Source of the DNA: Hyaloperonospora brassicae
Lineage: Eukaryota; Oomycota; Peronosporomycetes; Peronosporales; Peronosporaceae
Length of the DNA stretch: 64,000 nt
Direction of reading: 5' to 3'
Assembly (NCBI GenBank): GCA_947650285.1
Contig: CANTFL010001452.1
Location: 234,098-298,097 of the forward strand
The translations under genes and the position numbers were made by a program. Shown here piece after piece: positions 12,054-24,300 of this stretch (positions are counted from its first letter, which is position 1; each line of letters starts with the position of its first letter). The notes below the pieces were generated by a model that made no database searches, was not told where the DNA came from, and saw only the letters and a program-made list of their open reading frames with translations.

Positions 12054-12147
12054 TTGCGCTACTGTTCCGTTCCCAGACGAAATGATTCTGCCGAGCTCGC
12101 GGCTTACGCTCAGGAAAGCGTTTGGATTCGAAGGCTCGCGGAAGTGA

Positions 12148-14191
12148 GTTTGCGTGGTGTCGCCGGTCGTCGAATGCAAGGTGGCTCACTTGCGGCTGAA
12201 GGCGACGCGGTTCTTTATAACACGGCGTTGTCGTCTCGGATGAAGTTGGCCTGGCCATTTGACGATTGCAGTCTAGCTATGAAGTGCTGGAAATGTACAA
12301 CAGGCTCTTCGAGTTCCACCACAAGGCTTGGTCATTCGGGATGAGCTGACATGTCACGTCTGCCCGCGATGCCTGGAGAAGTTCTGGATGATGGATGGGC
12401 ATGTGGTCTCGTGTACGTTTGTACGTATGGCATCGTCACCTTGACGTTACGACGGCTGGCATCGTCGCAGACGTGTCTACGTGTGACCGACAGCGTTCAT
12501 TTGCACTGGCTTTGGTAGCATTGCGCTTGTGCTTGGCGTGGGGGATGCGCGTGGCTATGGCTCTGGATGTGTTGTACGACTTGGCGAAAGCTGCTGCTCA
12601 GACGGTCCATTGGTTGCAGTACTGGTGATGTTAGTCCGCAACGTGATGTTCCGAATCTGCTTCGCGAGACTTGTGAATCCACGCACGCCCGTGTTTGTAC
12701 TTCCGGTGGATATGCAACTCGCTGTCACGCAGGCAAACGATATCTGGAGGAGCTCACTGAGAACATCAGGGAGCCTTTGTACCTCGCGCGACCACATACC
12801 AGAAAACTCACTAACTACTCTCGCAGACGTGAACTCTTCTCCGAAGTGCTATGCACTTGCGATGGCTGGCGAGAAGTATCAAGCGGGCAACAGTGTTCAT
12901 TGGGGGCTCTGTATTACACAAGCCCTATGATCGCAGCACAAATGCATTGCTGATGTCGGCGTTCCAGAATGCTGGTCCGGAAGCGGCATAAATGAAAGTC
13001 TTCGTTAACGCGAAAAGTTTGGTGCAACTATCCAGGTCAACCTCGTTCTCCATCATCTCATTGTGTGTGGATACGTCCCGACTATTCCGACGCGTAAGAA
13101 GAGCTTCTGCTTTGTACCTGGTAACTCGACTTGGAAACGTCAAGTGCCTGGTCGCGTGTCGTTGACTCGCCCAAGGAGGTGGTGCTTCGAGACGATCACG
13201 TCTTACTGACAAGCTTATCTACATTCTCTGATACTCGGCAGTTGGTCTGCCGACTACGATTACGTTGTGGCGTATGAAGTAAAAGAACGGGTGGTAATGG
13301 ACAACAATGGCAGAGGTATTGCCTCGCAGTATTCAGGTGGACCAAGCGACAAGAAGTGCGACGTGATTCCTTTGGCAACCTTCTTCGTGCAGTACACGAC
13401 ACGACGCTAAGGCATTCGTCAGCATAGTGCTGAGCAAGCACACGAGTCTCGACCTGATGTGGCTTCACATTGCACTTAACAACAAAGGCGGGGTATCGTC
13501 AAGCGCCACGATGTACATGCGTAGACCGCGTAAACAGCATGCTTACTACGGCAAAGCAGAGCTGTCTGGTACTACGTTTTGCTCGCTGATTCTTGTGGAA
13601 TATGGACAATATGCTACTGCTACAGGTCGTAGTGCTCTGTAATCACGTACAAGTGACATTCGGCGCGATGCTTTTGCACGACCAGCAGAGAATTGCTGTA
13701 TCGACCGACGATGTTTGCAACAATGTTGCTTGTACGTGGAGCCAGGATCACGTCCGGTGTCGCAGTGACTTGCCATGAGGGGCTGCGTGCATATAAGTGC
13801 TGCACTACGCGTATCATCACAATGTCGTCAAAAATGGGTGAACGAGAGCTGTAACACTGAGATGGAAGATCGATTACTGTCACGGCTGCATTGGCAACAA
13901 CTGCCAGGTAGCTCTGGCTCCGCGTTTTCCGTATCATCTGTCGCCACATCACCTAGCGGACCATGCGGTCATCGAAAAGTGTCGACAGGTAGCTCTAGCC
14001 CCATGTTCTCCTTGGTGTACCGCCATCTCTAGCTCAGCGTCGGCTCTCGTGCCCAGCTCCGACAAGATGGAACGGAATGTCACGATGAGCGATGAGCCGA
14101 TATCTGACGCGATCTTTTCCACGCGTCGTGATGGCGACGTTAGCCGTGTATCATCGATGCTTGCCCGGTGTCGTTAATGCCATGATGTGTG
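12148..14191. other. About 2 kb without an intact gene; scattered coding-like fragments
   Basis: Plus-strand fragments with protein-like composition occur in shifting frames. Near 12330-12420 there is a Cys-rich piece (TCHVCPRCLEKFWMMDGH). At about 12896-12990 there is a FIGGSVLHKPYDRST piece. At 13014-13165 there is a hydrophobic then basic piece, and at about 13247-13410 a piece starting YVVAYEVKERVVMDNNG. They cannot be joined with normal splice sites over more than one step. This could be a decayed gene or a multi-exon gene of unknown family. I could not assign any domain. Confidence 0.4.
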
Positions 14192-15627
14192 TCAAAAGAC
14201 GACAACGAAGAGGAAAATGACGACGATCAGCACGAGGAAGAGTTTCAGAATCAGCGACCGGTTGCCCTGGACCATGTGAAAGAGCTTCAGCAGCTCGTCA
14301 TGCGCCGCTTCTACGTTCGTTTGCCTAGGGAGCAGCAAGTTGTTAACAATGCGAGTAAGAGAACGTCAGACGCCACAATCGGCACAACCACGTACGCGAT
14401 GTCCATGTCGTCGTCAATGCGCGAGATGATCTCTCCTTGCTCGGCGACCATGGTTGCCATTCGAGTGTACATGCCTGTGATCTGAACCGTAGCACACACC
14501 AGACTCGTGGCAGTTGGTCCAATGCTGTGTCACCAGGTGACCGAAACGCACAACAACAGCAGCGCACCTCTACAATGGTGCTCTCCACCTGTGCCGCATT
14601 GTTGTATCTCGTCTGGTTGTCTTCGCGAGGGCGATACTGCTGCTGCTGTTGCATGCCACCAACACCTCCTGGTAGCGGTGTGCGCTGCTGCATGAATGGA
14701 TTAGCCCCGAGGTTAGCACGGCGACGAAGACCTGGCCCGGCATCAAGTGATCCCAACGACGACATTGCCCCTTCAACCACAACAACACACACACAGAGCG
14801 AATAGCAAGCATAAGACAGCTACAACCAACCGATGCAGTCGCCAGGATCCTGCCGCCGTACCAGGTTTCGTTGGCACAAGTGCAGCGGATTTCTGCGCGC
14901 CGTTTCCAGCAGCAGCAGTAGATTCATGCTGCGGTTGACTCTGCTGCGGCTGCAAAGGAGCGTGGCTCGTCGTCGGCAACACCTGGTGCTCCCGCACTCC
15001 TGCAGCAGCTGTGCGAGCAAAGAGCGGCGCACTGAGATGCACCATGGGATGGCCTCCTCCGTGCGAAAACCTGCTGCGTCTCGAGCTGCGCTCGCGAATC
15101 GCCGCCGTGTGGTGCTGGAGCGCGTGCTGCAGTCACATCCACCAGTATCAGTCCCTCTGTCTCGTTATGTCACCTGCTGGGCAACAGCACAACCACACAA
15201 TACACAACAGACACACAGACAACACACGCACATGGAAAGCCTGGACGCTCTTGGCACAACGCGCCTTGAGCGACTGGCACACGATGGAAAAGTGCGCCTG
15301 GTGGTGCTGCACGTGGCGCCCGCGCTGCGCGTTGACCGTCTGCTGCAGCAGCTGAATACTGCGCTCGACAGCGCCCAACTCCTTCTTCAGGACGTCCGTC
15401 AGCGTCGCAATCTGCGCGCTCGGGTCGTCGCCGAGGATGGACTTCTTGCCGACGAGCGCCTGCAGCTCGCGCAGACAGAGCTCCTGCTGCCGCAGCTGGT
15501 CGGCGATCTGCTGCGCCTGTCGCGCGTCGCGAGACAGCGGTCGGTGCGCGCGCGACCGGACGTGCGGACGCGTCTCGTAGAGCACTGTGATGCCCACGAA
15601 GTCGCTCGTGACGTCTGTTGCGGTCAT
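14192..15627 (-). CDS. STX5: Syntaxin-5 / Sed5 Qa-SNARE
   Basis: Syntaxin-5 is the Qa-SNARE for ER-Golgi and intra-Golgi fusion. Five exons (15627-15232, 15126-14862, 14770-14568, 14481-14396, 14324-14192) join with matching phases to 360 residues. The N-terminus contains an Habc-like helical region (QIADQLRQQELCLRELQAL). A Ser/Gln-rich linker includes ANPFMQQR. The SNARE motif starts at VESTIVE and continues ITGMYTRMATMVAEQGEI, with the zero-layer Gln in EQG. It ends in a single C-terminal membrane anchor of about 17 hydrophobic residues. The SNARE helix is split by two introns, one within VESTIVE/ITGM and one just before QTNVEAA. No lumenal tail follows the anchor, as expected for this family. 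Confidence 0.92.
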
Positions 15628-16861
15628 GGCGGATAACGAGGTGGGGGTACGCGTAGCCCGAGCGTACCCTCGGGGGAGGGGTACGCTTTTGGCAAACAAA
15701 GCGCGCGTGTGGGCACGCATGGACGAAACAAAGGGGTTTGTTGGGTCCTCGGGTGTACCCCGTATACCCGAGTCGCACGAGGTGATGTGGTCAAGCGAGT
15801 GTTTAAAACAGCGCACGGAAGGCAAAAAAGACAGCAAAGTGAAGCCATTTACGTTGTGGCTGAGCCAGCACACCTTATGGGCTGGACGTAGCACGCTGTA
15901 GAAACAGCAACAGTCGGGTGGTTGGTACGTGACAGCTGGGAATTGAAAGCACCAGCAATGCGTTAGTGTCGGCAAGCTTCGAGAGATCAACGAGTCTTTT
16001 TGCAGCTCTTTCGTCTCTCATGCAATGTCTGCAGCATCGGCCACATCTAGAAGACGTCCACTCTGGTGTCAAGGCCGCACTCATTGCGTGTAACCATATG
16101 ATGGATCGTGCCAGGGATACAGCAAGTGAAGATGTGTGTTCAAGCGATCTGACAACGAGCAGTCGCTTGCTCAGTCTATAGTCTGAGCTCCAACGTCCAC
16201 ACTCAGGCACGCTCATGGACCCTCTTCGTGCGACGAAAAGAGGCAATGTCACCGTGCACTCCCTGCACTGAGCCCGAAGTGATTCTTTAGCAACTGAGCG
16301 ACGTATGGTGATACTGCATCTCGCACAGCATAGGGTCAATCCCAGCTTTATTTGCGTGAACGAAACGCTGAGATTGTCATTGAGCTTACTTTTGTTAGTC
16401 CATGTCGAGTGCCGTCATGAAAACTGTTTGGGAGGCTTCCTGATCTCTAGTACAGCCCATTGAAAATGTTCCAAAGACGATACGACTGGCAAGGTTGTGA
16501 CGATCAGAATTGCAGCTCGCGTTCCCACAATGGTAAAGCGACACGGGCCGTTGTCGCGAATCTACGTCGAACGTGAAGGAGTCAGACCACCGAGTCGGCA
16601 CCGTGTACTTTCCGTAAAAAACACAATTGGTCGTCTGATACCACCAACTTGCTCACTGTTTCAAACACCTTCGCAGCTCCCCCACAAACTGATAAACGAC
16701 CATTTTTCCAAAAAAAGTTGTTTTTGTGTCTCCTGATGTAAAAAAGTGCCAGCTCCAACTGCTCCGCACAGAAAAGAACAAACGCACCCAATTGTTCACC
16801 GGATCTCCCATCGCATACCGATATAATCGACTCGATCGTCGACGCAAAAGGGAGTTCCGAG
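15628..16861. other. Intergenic; possible fragment of a VPS13-type protein on the minus strand
   Basis: No complete gene. On the minus strand at about 16598-16396, a stretch TRWSDSFTFDVD followed by PVSLYHCGN resembles the repeated WS-x-F-x-ID/VD element of the VPS13 adaptor-binding region. It is followed by a stop and no continuation was found. A plus-strand ORF at 15966-16181 has protein-like composition but no recognisable domain. Confidence 0.3.
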
Positions 16862-18715
16862 ATGGAGGAAGCGACGCTGCGGGCGAAGATTCAGGCCATG
16901 AAGAACCTGCTGCAGGCAAAGCGACAGCGAGCAGACGGTGCAGCAGTAGCAGCAGCCGCTGCGTCTACTCGCTACGTCCACAAAGCGCCTCACGCCGGTC
17001 ACTATCCGTCGCGAACGTACACGCGTCCGACGCCGGTGAACCGCTCGTGGAATCGCTTCTCGCCATCGACAGCTGTCGAGACTCGAAGAGGCGTAAGCAT
17101 AGGAAGTGCAAACAAAGTTTGGAGAAGAGACGACGCGGCACGTGCGACGACGACGACGACGGCAGCGGCTGTGATACCGGTACCCGCTGGTGGACAGGCG
17201 AGTGCGGTGGGGACCGGGAGGAAGAACAGGACGTCGAGCCGACCAGTGAGTACAGTTGCAACAAGGCGGTGCTTTTCGTTGTTGCTGTTGTTGCTGCTGT
17301 TACTTGTTGTTGTTGTTGTTGTTGCTGACGGAGTGAACGCGGGTGTAGCTGAAGGTGGCTGCAAACAAGAGCACGAGCAGGAAGCTGCAGGTGCTGCAGC
17401 TCGAAGATGGGGAATACGCGAAAGCGCGCGACGGGTTTAGTCTCGTCCGAGCTGGGACGAAGCCGATGGCTGCAAAGCGTGCTGACCTGCGGACTAAGAC
17501 TGCAGCAGCGCCAATGTCGGTATCCCGTTCGAACAGCAGTAAGCTGAGCTCTTTTTTTGCTGGCATGTGCTGCGTTGCTGTAGCTCAACGTATCGCGTCT
17601 TGTGCGAAATGATCAGATTCTGTGCACATTGGTGGCGTGAAGTATGTGGTTGCGAATGGAGGCAAGACGTTGAAGCGGTGTGTATCTGAGGAACGCATGA
17701 TGATTGCTACTGGCAAACCGGACTCAGTGAGTTTGGCGACCAAAAGCGGGGCTGCCCGTGCCGCGTACGTCCAGCTTCACGTTGTTGTTGTTTTTGCAAA
17801 GACGCTGATCCCGCGCGTATGAATGGGGTTTGTTTCGTCAGACTCTATCGAGCGAAAGCTACTGTGCAACGGGCACGGACCCATCGCCTCCACTTGGCGA
17901 AAAAGCCGGCAAAAGCCCGCACGGTGTATTGTTCGTTTTACAACCGTTTTGGCAAGTGTCTGAGCGCATGCATCTGGACGTATCACTGATCTGAGGCGTC
18001 TGCTGATGTAATTTGCTAATTCTGCGCTTCGATGGGCGACAGGTTTTTGTAAGAACAAGAATGCGTGCAGGTTCATCCACGACAGCCGGCGCGTGGCAAT
18101 GTGCCGAAAGTTTCTGAAGAACGAGTGCAACGACCCCAAGTGTTTGTTGTCGCACCAACATGACGAGGTAGTGTAGCTGACCAAGCTGTTGCTGCTTTGC
18201 TTGCATTGTAGACATTTGCTTGCTTCAGCGCTAAGCATTGGGTGTGTTGGTTGGTGGTTGCTGATTGTGCGATGTTGACGTGCTCTGTTTGTGCTGCCGC
18301 GCTTGACATGCAGAACAAAGTTCCTGACTGCAAGATGTTCCTTCGCGGAGCATGTACCCGAGAGAACTGCAAGTATCGCCACGTGAAAGTGAGTGCAACG
18401 GCAAAAGTGTGCGAGCTGTTTATCAAGGGATACTGTCCTAAGGGAGGGGCATGTTCGTTCCGTCATGAGCTTCCTCTCTTGAATCGTAAGCTGCCTAGAA
18501 CTGCACCACTAGAGCAGACTATTGCCAGCAACCCGCCGGTCGTTTCAGGTACGTCGTCGCCTCGATCTACGAGTGTATCCGATCCGCCGCTTGCGTCACC
18601 GGGTACAGGAAGTCCTCATAAGGTCCATCTGGAGCTGTCTATTCGGCCAAACATACGCTTTGCGTCCAAGCACAGCGCAGGGTTCCCCTTGCTTTTTGGT
18701 GGGCTGCGCAAGTGA
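16862..18715 (+). CDS. ZC3H3-like CCCH zinc-finger protein
   Basis: ZC3H3/Smicl proteins bind RNA and take part in mRNA 3'-end processing and export. Six exons (16862-17245, 17349-17538, 17617-17764, 17842-17951, 18043-18167, 18314-18715) join in frame to 452 residues. Four CCCH fingers are seen in a row: C-x8-C-x5-C-x3-H, then C-x7-C-x4-C-x3-H twice, then C-x7-C-x5-C-x3-H. The order YNRFG, HD, FL..C matches ZC3H3. Upstream is the HIGGVKYVV segment that precedes the fingers in the family. Intron 4 uses a GC donor (G|GCAAGT); only this choice gives perfect spacing in finger 1. A GTGAGA donor at 18712, just at the stop, could instead splice to 18760. That would add a Cys-rich piece (ICSFGGCPS) that may be a fifth, incomplete finger. 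Confidence 0.85.
17246..17348 (+). other. Intron with GTT/GCT repeat (ZC3H3-like gene)
   Basis: The first intron carries runs of GTT and GTTGCT between about 17277 and 17330. Together with intron 2 of the B-box gene (8881-8932, the same repeat on the sense strand), this is the second intron here in which a GTT-rich tract stands in for a polypyrimidine tract. Confidence 0.7.
17952..18042 (+). other. GC-AG intron
   Basis: Donor G|GCAAGT, branch-like CTAAT at about 18016-18020, acceptor CGACAG. The alternative GT donor four bases downstream would insert one extra Cys-containing step and break the CCCH spacing. Confidence 0.75.
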
Positions 18716-19141
18716 GAGCGTATCCCTACTTGTAAAAGCTGCATGAGGACTGTTTACAGTGGACATCTTGATGAATATAGTGCTTGCCGAATATTGTTGC
18801 AGCCTACAGGTATTTGCTCGTTCGGAGGCTGTCCATCGTAAGCGCGTCATGGTCCAAGCAGATCTGACAAATCAATGACTGTGGCAGGTGCACATTTCCT
18901 GACTGTACAGCTCAGCTTCGTACACAGACGACCTCTGTCGCGACAAATCCGTCGACAGCGCGTATGTCGTGCTTACCCGCCTATCCTGTACCCAGTGCCA
19001 CCCTAATACAGTGCAGCAAATCGATTTTCAGAGGAGGTGCGTAAGTTCAGTCGAGACCGCACCTCGTCGACAAAAGCGTAAAAGTCGTCTGTACCCTTCT
19101 GTCTGTACCCCTCCGTCTCTATCCCTCTTTGCGGTGGAGAG

Positions 19142-19274
<133 letters not shown>

Positions 19275-19349
19275 GTCTGTATCCAATCGACCCATCCTCA
19301 ACCCCTACTAACTCTTTTCATTACAAACCCTACATGGACGAGAACATCA

Positions 19350-21211
19350 ATGGACCAGCACTGCCACCACCTGCCACAGCGCGTGTCCTTCTTGGCCTTC
19401 ACAGCGCAGTCCAAAGGCGCTCCAGGCGTGCGCGCGTACTTAACAGGTACAGCTGCACCCACTCCTCCTCCTGCTCTTCCTATTTGCCACTCACTCACGC
19501 ACTTTGTTATACTGTGCGCGACACCACTTTGTTATACTGTGTACAGGACACTGCCAACAGTCTCACGGCGTTCTGCGCGACCTCAGCGCGCCCGTTCTCC
19601 GCCCAAATGACCCGACAGCGTCCGTGACAAGTCGTTCTGTATGGACCAATCGTACCGCGCGCGAGGCTTTGGACGTGGGCATTTGTATGGAGCACTTGTC
19701 ACGGCGGGCGCAGCGCGAGATCTGGAGCGCCCTGGCGAGCGGAGCGCCTTCGCCCGTCAAAGACAGTGCAGAGGGTCTCGCACGGGCGTTCCTTCGAGCA
19801 GCTGGGCGGCCTCGAGCACTCGAGCGTGACGCCTATTGCGTGTCGCTGGCGACGGTGGTGCTCCGTCGAGCGTCAGGCACACAAGAGAATGAGGGACTGG
19901 AGAGCGCCGTGCAGACGACCAGCGCGGCGTTCCAGCGGCGTATGCAGCGCTTTCTGCTGCACGCGGTGCAATTGCCGTCGTCGTGCCGAGCAGACGGTCG
20001 TGCAGAAGCTGTGTCGCTTGACGAGGACTCGTCCGGTCGGGTCGCTGTCGTACAAACGTGTGACCAGCGGAACAAGCGCCAGCGAACTGCGGTGCCGGAG
20101 ACGACCAGGCCACATGAGCCAACTCGGAGCCCACAGGAACGCACGATAGCACTTGTCTCGGAGCCGGAAGAACGGCCTGTGCTACCGAAAGAGGTGTGCA
20201 AATCGATCAGGTGCTGTCTCGTGGACTCGTTGCTCATTTTTGATACTCGTGTGTCTGTTGACTAGGTGGAAACTCGTGCTGCAGGTCTATCGAAGCAGCT
20301 TGCGCAACTTGCACGCCCTAATACTGCGGCCGATGCAGATAACGTTGCTACGCGCACGTTTAATATGCTTGCTGACGTCGTGAACGACGTTCATACCACA
20401 TATGCAGCCAACGAGCAGAGTTTTCAGTACCTGTGTACGATGTTGCGGATGCATTCTACCAGCGACGACGCGCTCGCCCGCATTATCAGGTGCGGACACA
20501 GCACATCATTCGAAGAGGTACCTTAGAGAGAGGTGTGCTATGAGCTAACGCTGTGTGCGCTTTTGCTGCTACAGTGCGCTCGTTGACGCTAACTGGAGTT
20601 CACGATACGCGGCAATCTTTTTGAACACAAGTGTGCTACCGCGAATTCGAGCTGCTGAGACGGTGATTTCGCGTGCTCTACTGCAAACGACACTACTCTT
20701 TGGCGCTACCTACGTGGACACGCTGATTGACTCACTGCTGCTTCCGCTCTTGGTTGGTGACGAGCACACGACGGTCGGTCCAGCACAAGCAGAAGCGCTG
20801 ACGCGCATCTTGTGCAGCCCCAATACAGCGCTGACTGATCGACTGGACGAGTTTGTTCAGAAAAGCCTAGCAGTAGTGGCCGCCAACGAAGGAAGCAGCG
20901 CAGGCGCTCATTTGCTTGCCAACGAGTCGGCCTTGCTGGTGCTCCAGAACATCCTCAACACCAAGCCGAAGTTGTCATCCTTGACGGTTGATAAGTTTGT
21001 CGAAGCTTGCGAAGCCGTATTAGAGCAACCAGAAGCTCACCGACTGCGTGGCTCCCTAAGATTCACCACGGTCGTCTTTACACTGATCACGAAGTACCCA
21101 CAGCAATGTGCTTGTCATGTGGAAGCTCTCGAAGCGATAGTTGCTCAGCTGTCATCGATTATGGCCAAGGCGACGATGCGGTCGCTGGAGAAACTCAAGA
21201 TAAAGGAGTGA
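19350..21211 (+). CDS. FANCE: Fanconi anaemia group E protein (FANCE C-terminal domain)
   Basis: FANCE links FANCD2/FANCI to the core ubiquitin ligase in interstrand-crosslink repair. Exons 19350-19446, 19547-20193, 20266-20489 and 20575-21211 join in matching phases to 534 residues, very close to the human length of 536 as I recall it. The last exon carries the helical-repeat C-terminal domain. The segment LLVLQNILNTKPKLSSLTVD followed by SLRFTTVVFTLITKYP matches the order I recall for plant FANCE. The middle is divergent and charged, as usual in this family. The N-terminal exon is the least certain: another frame starting at about 19333 is also open but does not join in phase. It lies just downstream of the TATC microsatellite and is convergent with the next gene over 89 bp. 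Confidence 0.78.
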
Positions 21212-21300
21212 CTGGTGCTACGAGCGTGAGATGGAATAGTCATAGATCCACTGGTCATTGAGCAGAATCTGCAGTGCAGCTATCAAGATACCGGCGATGT

Positions 21301-24300
21301 CTATGACATGCTACACTCGTAGTGTCGTCCGAGGCGATATTGCACCAGCATCTTCTGTGCCACGGGCGGATGCGTCTTCAAGATGGGGCCGCAATCTCCA
21401 CCATGCTGAGCGCTTTCCAGTAGAACTTGTGCCCCTCCAGGGTGCACACCAAGCAAATCTGTGACGTCGTACACACTGTCGCCAACCCGGATCCAGCACG
21501 AACGCACGTTCTGATGTCGCTTCGTTTCGCAGGACGAGTACTTCCGCTCAACTTTGGAGGAGCTGTCGATTGACGTTGGCGCGTACTGTTGCCATGATGA
21601 TTGCTGCGCTGTGGGCCAGGTAGCTTCCGAACGTCTCCCGTAGGTCACTTTCAACTGGTACTTTTTGTCCGCACAGAACAAACAGCGTTCGTCGGCGCAC
21701 ACGTCGTTACACCTGGTGCACGCGTTGCATTTATTCGTCGTTCGACGCGATCCAAGTGGCGGCTGGTCAATTGGGCGTTTTGCTCGCACTGCTGGAGGCG
21801 CGCGAGCAGGCAGTTTCGGACCGACCATGCCTGGATGAGGCGCGTGAGCGTGCAATCTCGGACCGACCATCTGGGCGTGTTTCCTCACTATGATCACCTT
21901 TGCTCTGACGCCACAACCGATGGACTTTGTGGGACTTGTAATGACGTGGTGCTGCGGCTGACTATACTTTGGGGTGAGGCGATCACCCGTCTCGATCTTG
22001 TTTGGCCGCCTCAAGAGCTTCTTGGACTGTTCGACCTCGGATGGCTTTTGACGGGGCCTTGATGGTTGTCTATGAGTCTGTTCTTGCAGCGGCGAGTTTG
22101 ACGGTTCGATTGGATCCAGGTACTCGAGTCTCATGGATCCGTTTGAGTTGACGGCTTCGAGGCCGTTTGTCGTACCAGGGTTGAGCAGCTTTTCCATTGA
22201 AGCACTTGTGTGCTCTCTAGCTCGATCGCTCGCGACATCCATCGGCATTTCGATTGTTCTCTCGGTGCCAAACTTTAGTGATTGCGGTTCGACTCTGCTC
22301 TTGGAGATCTTTTCATAGTCGTCGAGGAAAGAGCTGAGTGCCGCGATACACTTCTTCCGCGATTTGTGAGAGTTCTCAACGCTCGGACGCGACACCTGGC
22401 TGTCACGTGATGGCAAGTGAGGTTTCCTGGCCGAAAAGTGGTTCAATACGAACTTTACGAGTGCAACCGATGTATCGGCCACGCGTCCAAGACGTACGTC
22501 CAGAATCGACTCCATGAGAAATTGGTACTTGCCCAGTAACTTGCGTGCCAGAGCATCTGTCTGCACTTTAACTGGCGCGTCGCCCAAGTCGCGTTTTTGG
22601 TGCGTGTGGGCCTGATCGTGATTGTGCCGGCCACGTGCCGCACGCTGCTTCTTTGCAGCACTTCGCATGTGAACCACGAGGTGGTGCAGCGTCAGCAGTG
22701 TCTCGTAGAACACCACGTTGATTTCATTCTGTACTTGGGCTTCTTTTGCGCACAAAATGGAGGACTGGGCTGACGAGTAACTAGACGAGGTGCTACTTCC
22801 GGCATTCGAGTCCGATGCCCAGAACGATGCTCCAATGACAGACGAGTTGGCTGAAGCCGGCTTACAGCTCGATGCAGCAAAAGAGGCTGGGATGAGGTCG
22901 ACAACGGCAAGCTGGAGTGTCCTATGATGAACAAAGTGCTGGACCATTTTGGTACGCTGGTAACCCGCCGCGTTGGAGTCGGCCGAGACGTTTGGAGTGC
23001 GCACGACTAGGAAGCACTGCAGCAGTCGTAGGCACCAGTAGCATGTGAGAATATCTTGCTGCAAAAGAAGTTCGTGCACCGCGTCAAACACTTGTGGTAT
23101 CTGTTTGAACAAGCAAAACGAGCGTCAAAAGGCAGCACCGATGTTGAAACACGTGGATGGGGACGTACCATTTCATTTGCGAAGCAGGCATCTGGATGAT
23201 GGTACAAACGCAGCAGCGCTTGTAAAGTGGTTCGAAGCTCGGAGCTGGTACTTTCTCCGTATCGTCGTAATGACGCTACCAGTGTCACTAGGTGCTCAAA
23301 CACGAGCTCCATGGCTTTGTTCACCACTTCAGCTTGCTTCATCTCGCTTTGGGTGAGCTCGTCGAGGAGCAGGTTCGCATTGAGCTCTTCCATAGCAGTG
23401 ACAATGCTCACGCTCTCATTCATGGACAGCCCCGAATCCATGGACGTGCGTGTCTCGTGCATGGGATCGGTGACACACCTGTCCTTACGAATACGCCGCT
23501 GGAACCAACTGCCGCGTCCATTCGCCTCTGCGTCTGCCGTGCAATTGTTTCCATGAGAAGCTCGCGGAGTCATGCTGCCTCCACGATGCCGTCGCGGGGA
23601 CCACACGCTACTACTCCGGCTTCTTCCACCACTGTTATCGTCTGGTCCCGCGCTTGTTTGTGTGATTCGTCTGAGCAAGAACATTTCCATCAAAGCTCCA
23701 GCAGTATTGCTGCCATTGCGTGCAGCGGTGTCAACAGCATGGGGGTGGTAAAAGCGGCGGTAATTGATGCCAGACGACAGGAGAACGACGTTGTGGTAAC
23801 CTGCTTCGCGGCACACCAGCAGCAGCAACGTGATGAGTTGATCACGACCATCGACGTCAAGGACCAGTGTATCTTCTTGCTGGAACTCCAACACCAGCGC
23901 TCGCGGATCCCAGTCTGGGCGAACAATACTTACCAACGCACTGTATGGACGCGCGATGACGGTGCGCATGGAGCGATGCAGCTCGACCACCGCATCCTTC
24001 TGCAGAATGAGCTGAATCTCCTTGTAACGCTTCTTCACATCGTCGCTATCTTCGCCTTCTGGAGCAACTTCGCCGTTGTGGCCTTCCGTGTTCTTCGCTT
24101 TCTTCACGTCAAACCGGATGAACGAAGGACGATCCAGTATCTGCGTATTGTGCAGACGAAGCTGCAACGCCGTGAGGTCACTCGCCGTCTTGTACAGCAC
24201 GACGCCTGCTTCTTTCGCTGCAGCCACGATCTCGTTCAAGCAATCGTGTCGCTCGCCACAAAGGAAGACCCGATTCTGAAACGCCGTGGTGAGTACCATT

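Noticed and set aside
12395..13212. Idea that this is a tectonic or other ciliary gene
   Set aside because: A few Cys-rich and hydrophobic pieces were suggestive, but no diagnostic motif was found and frames do not connect.
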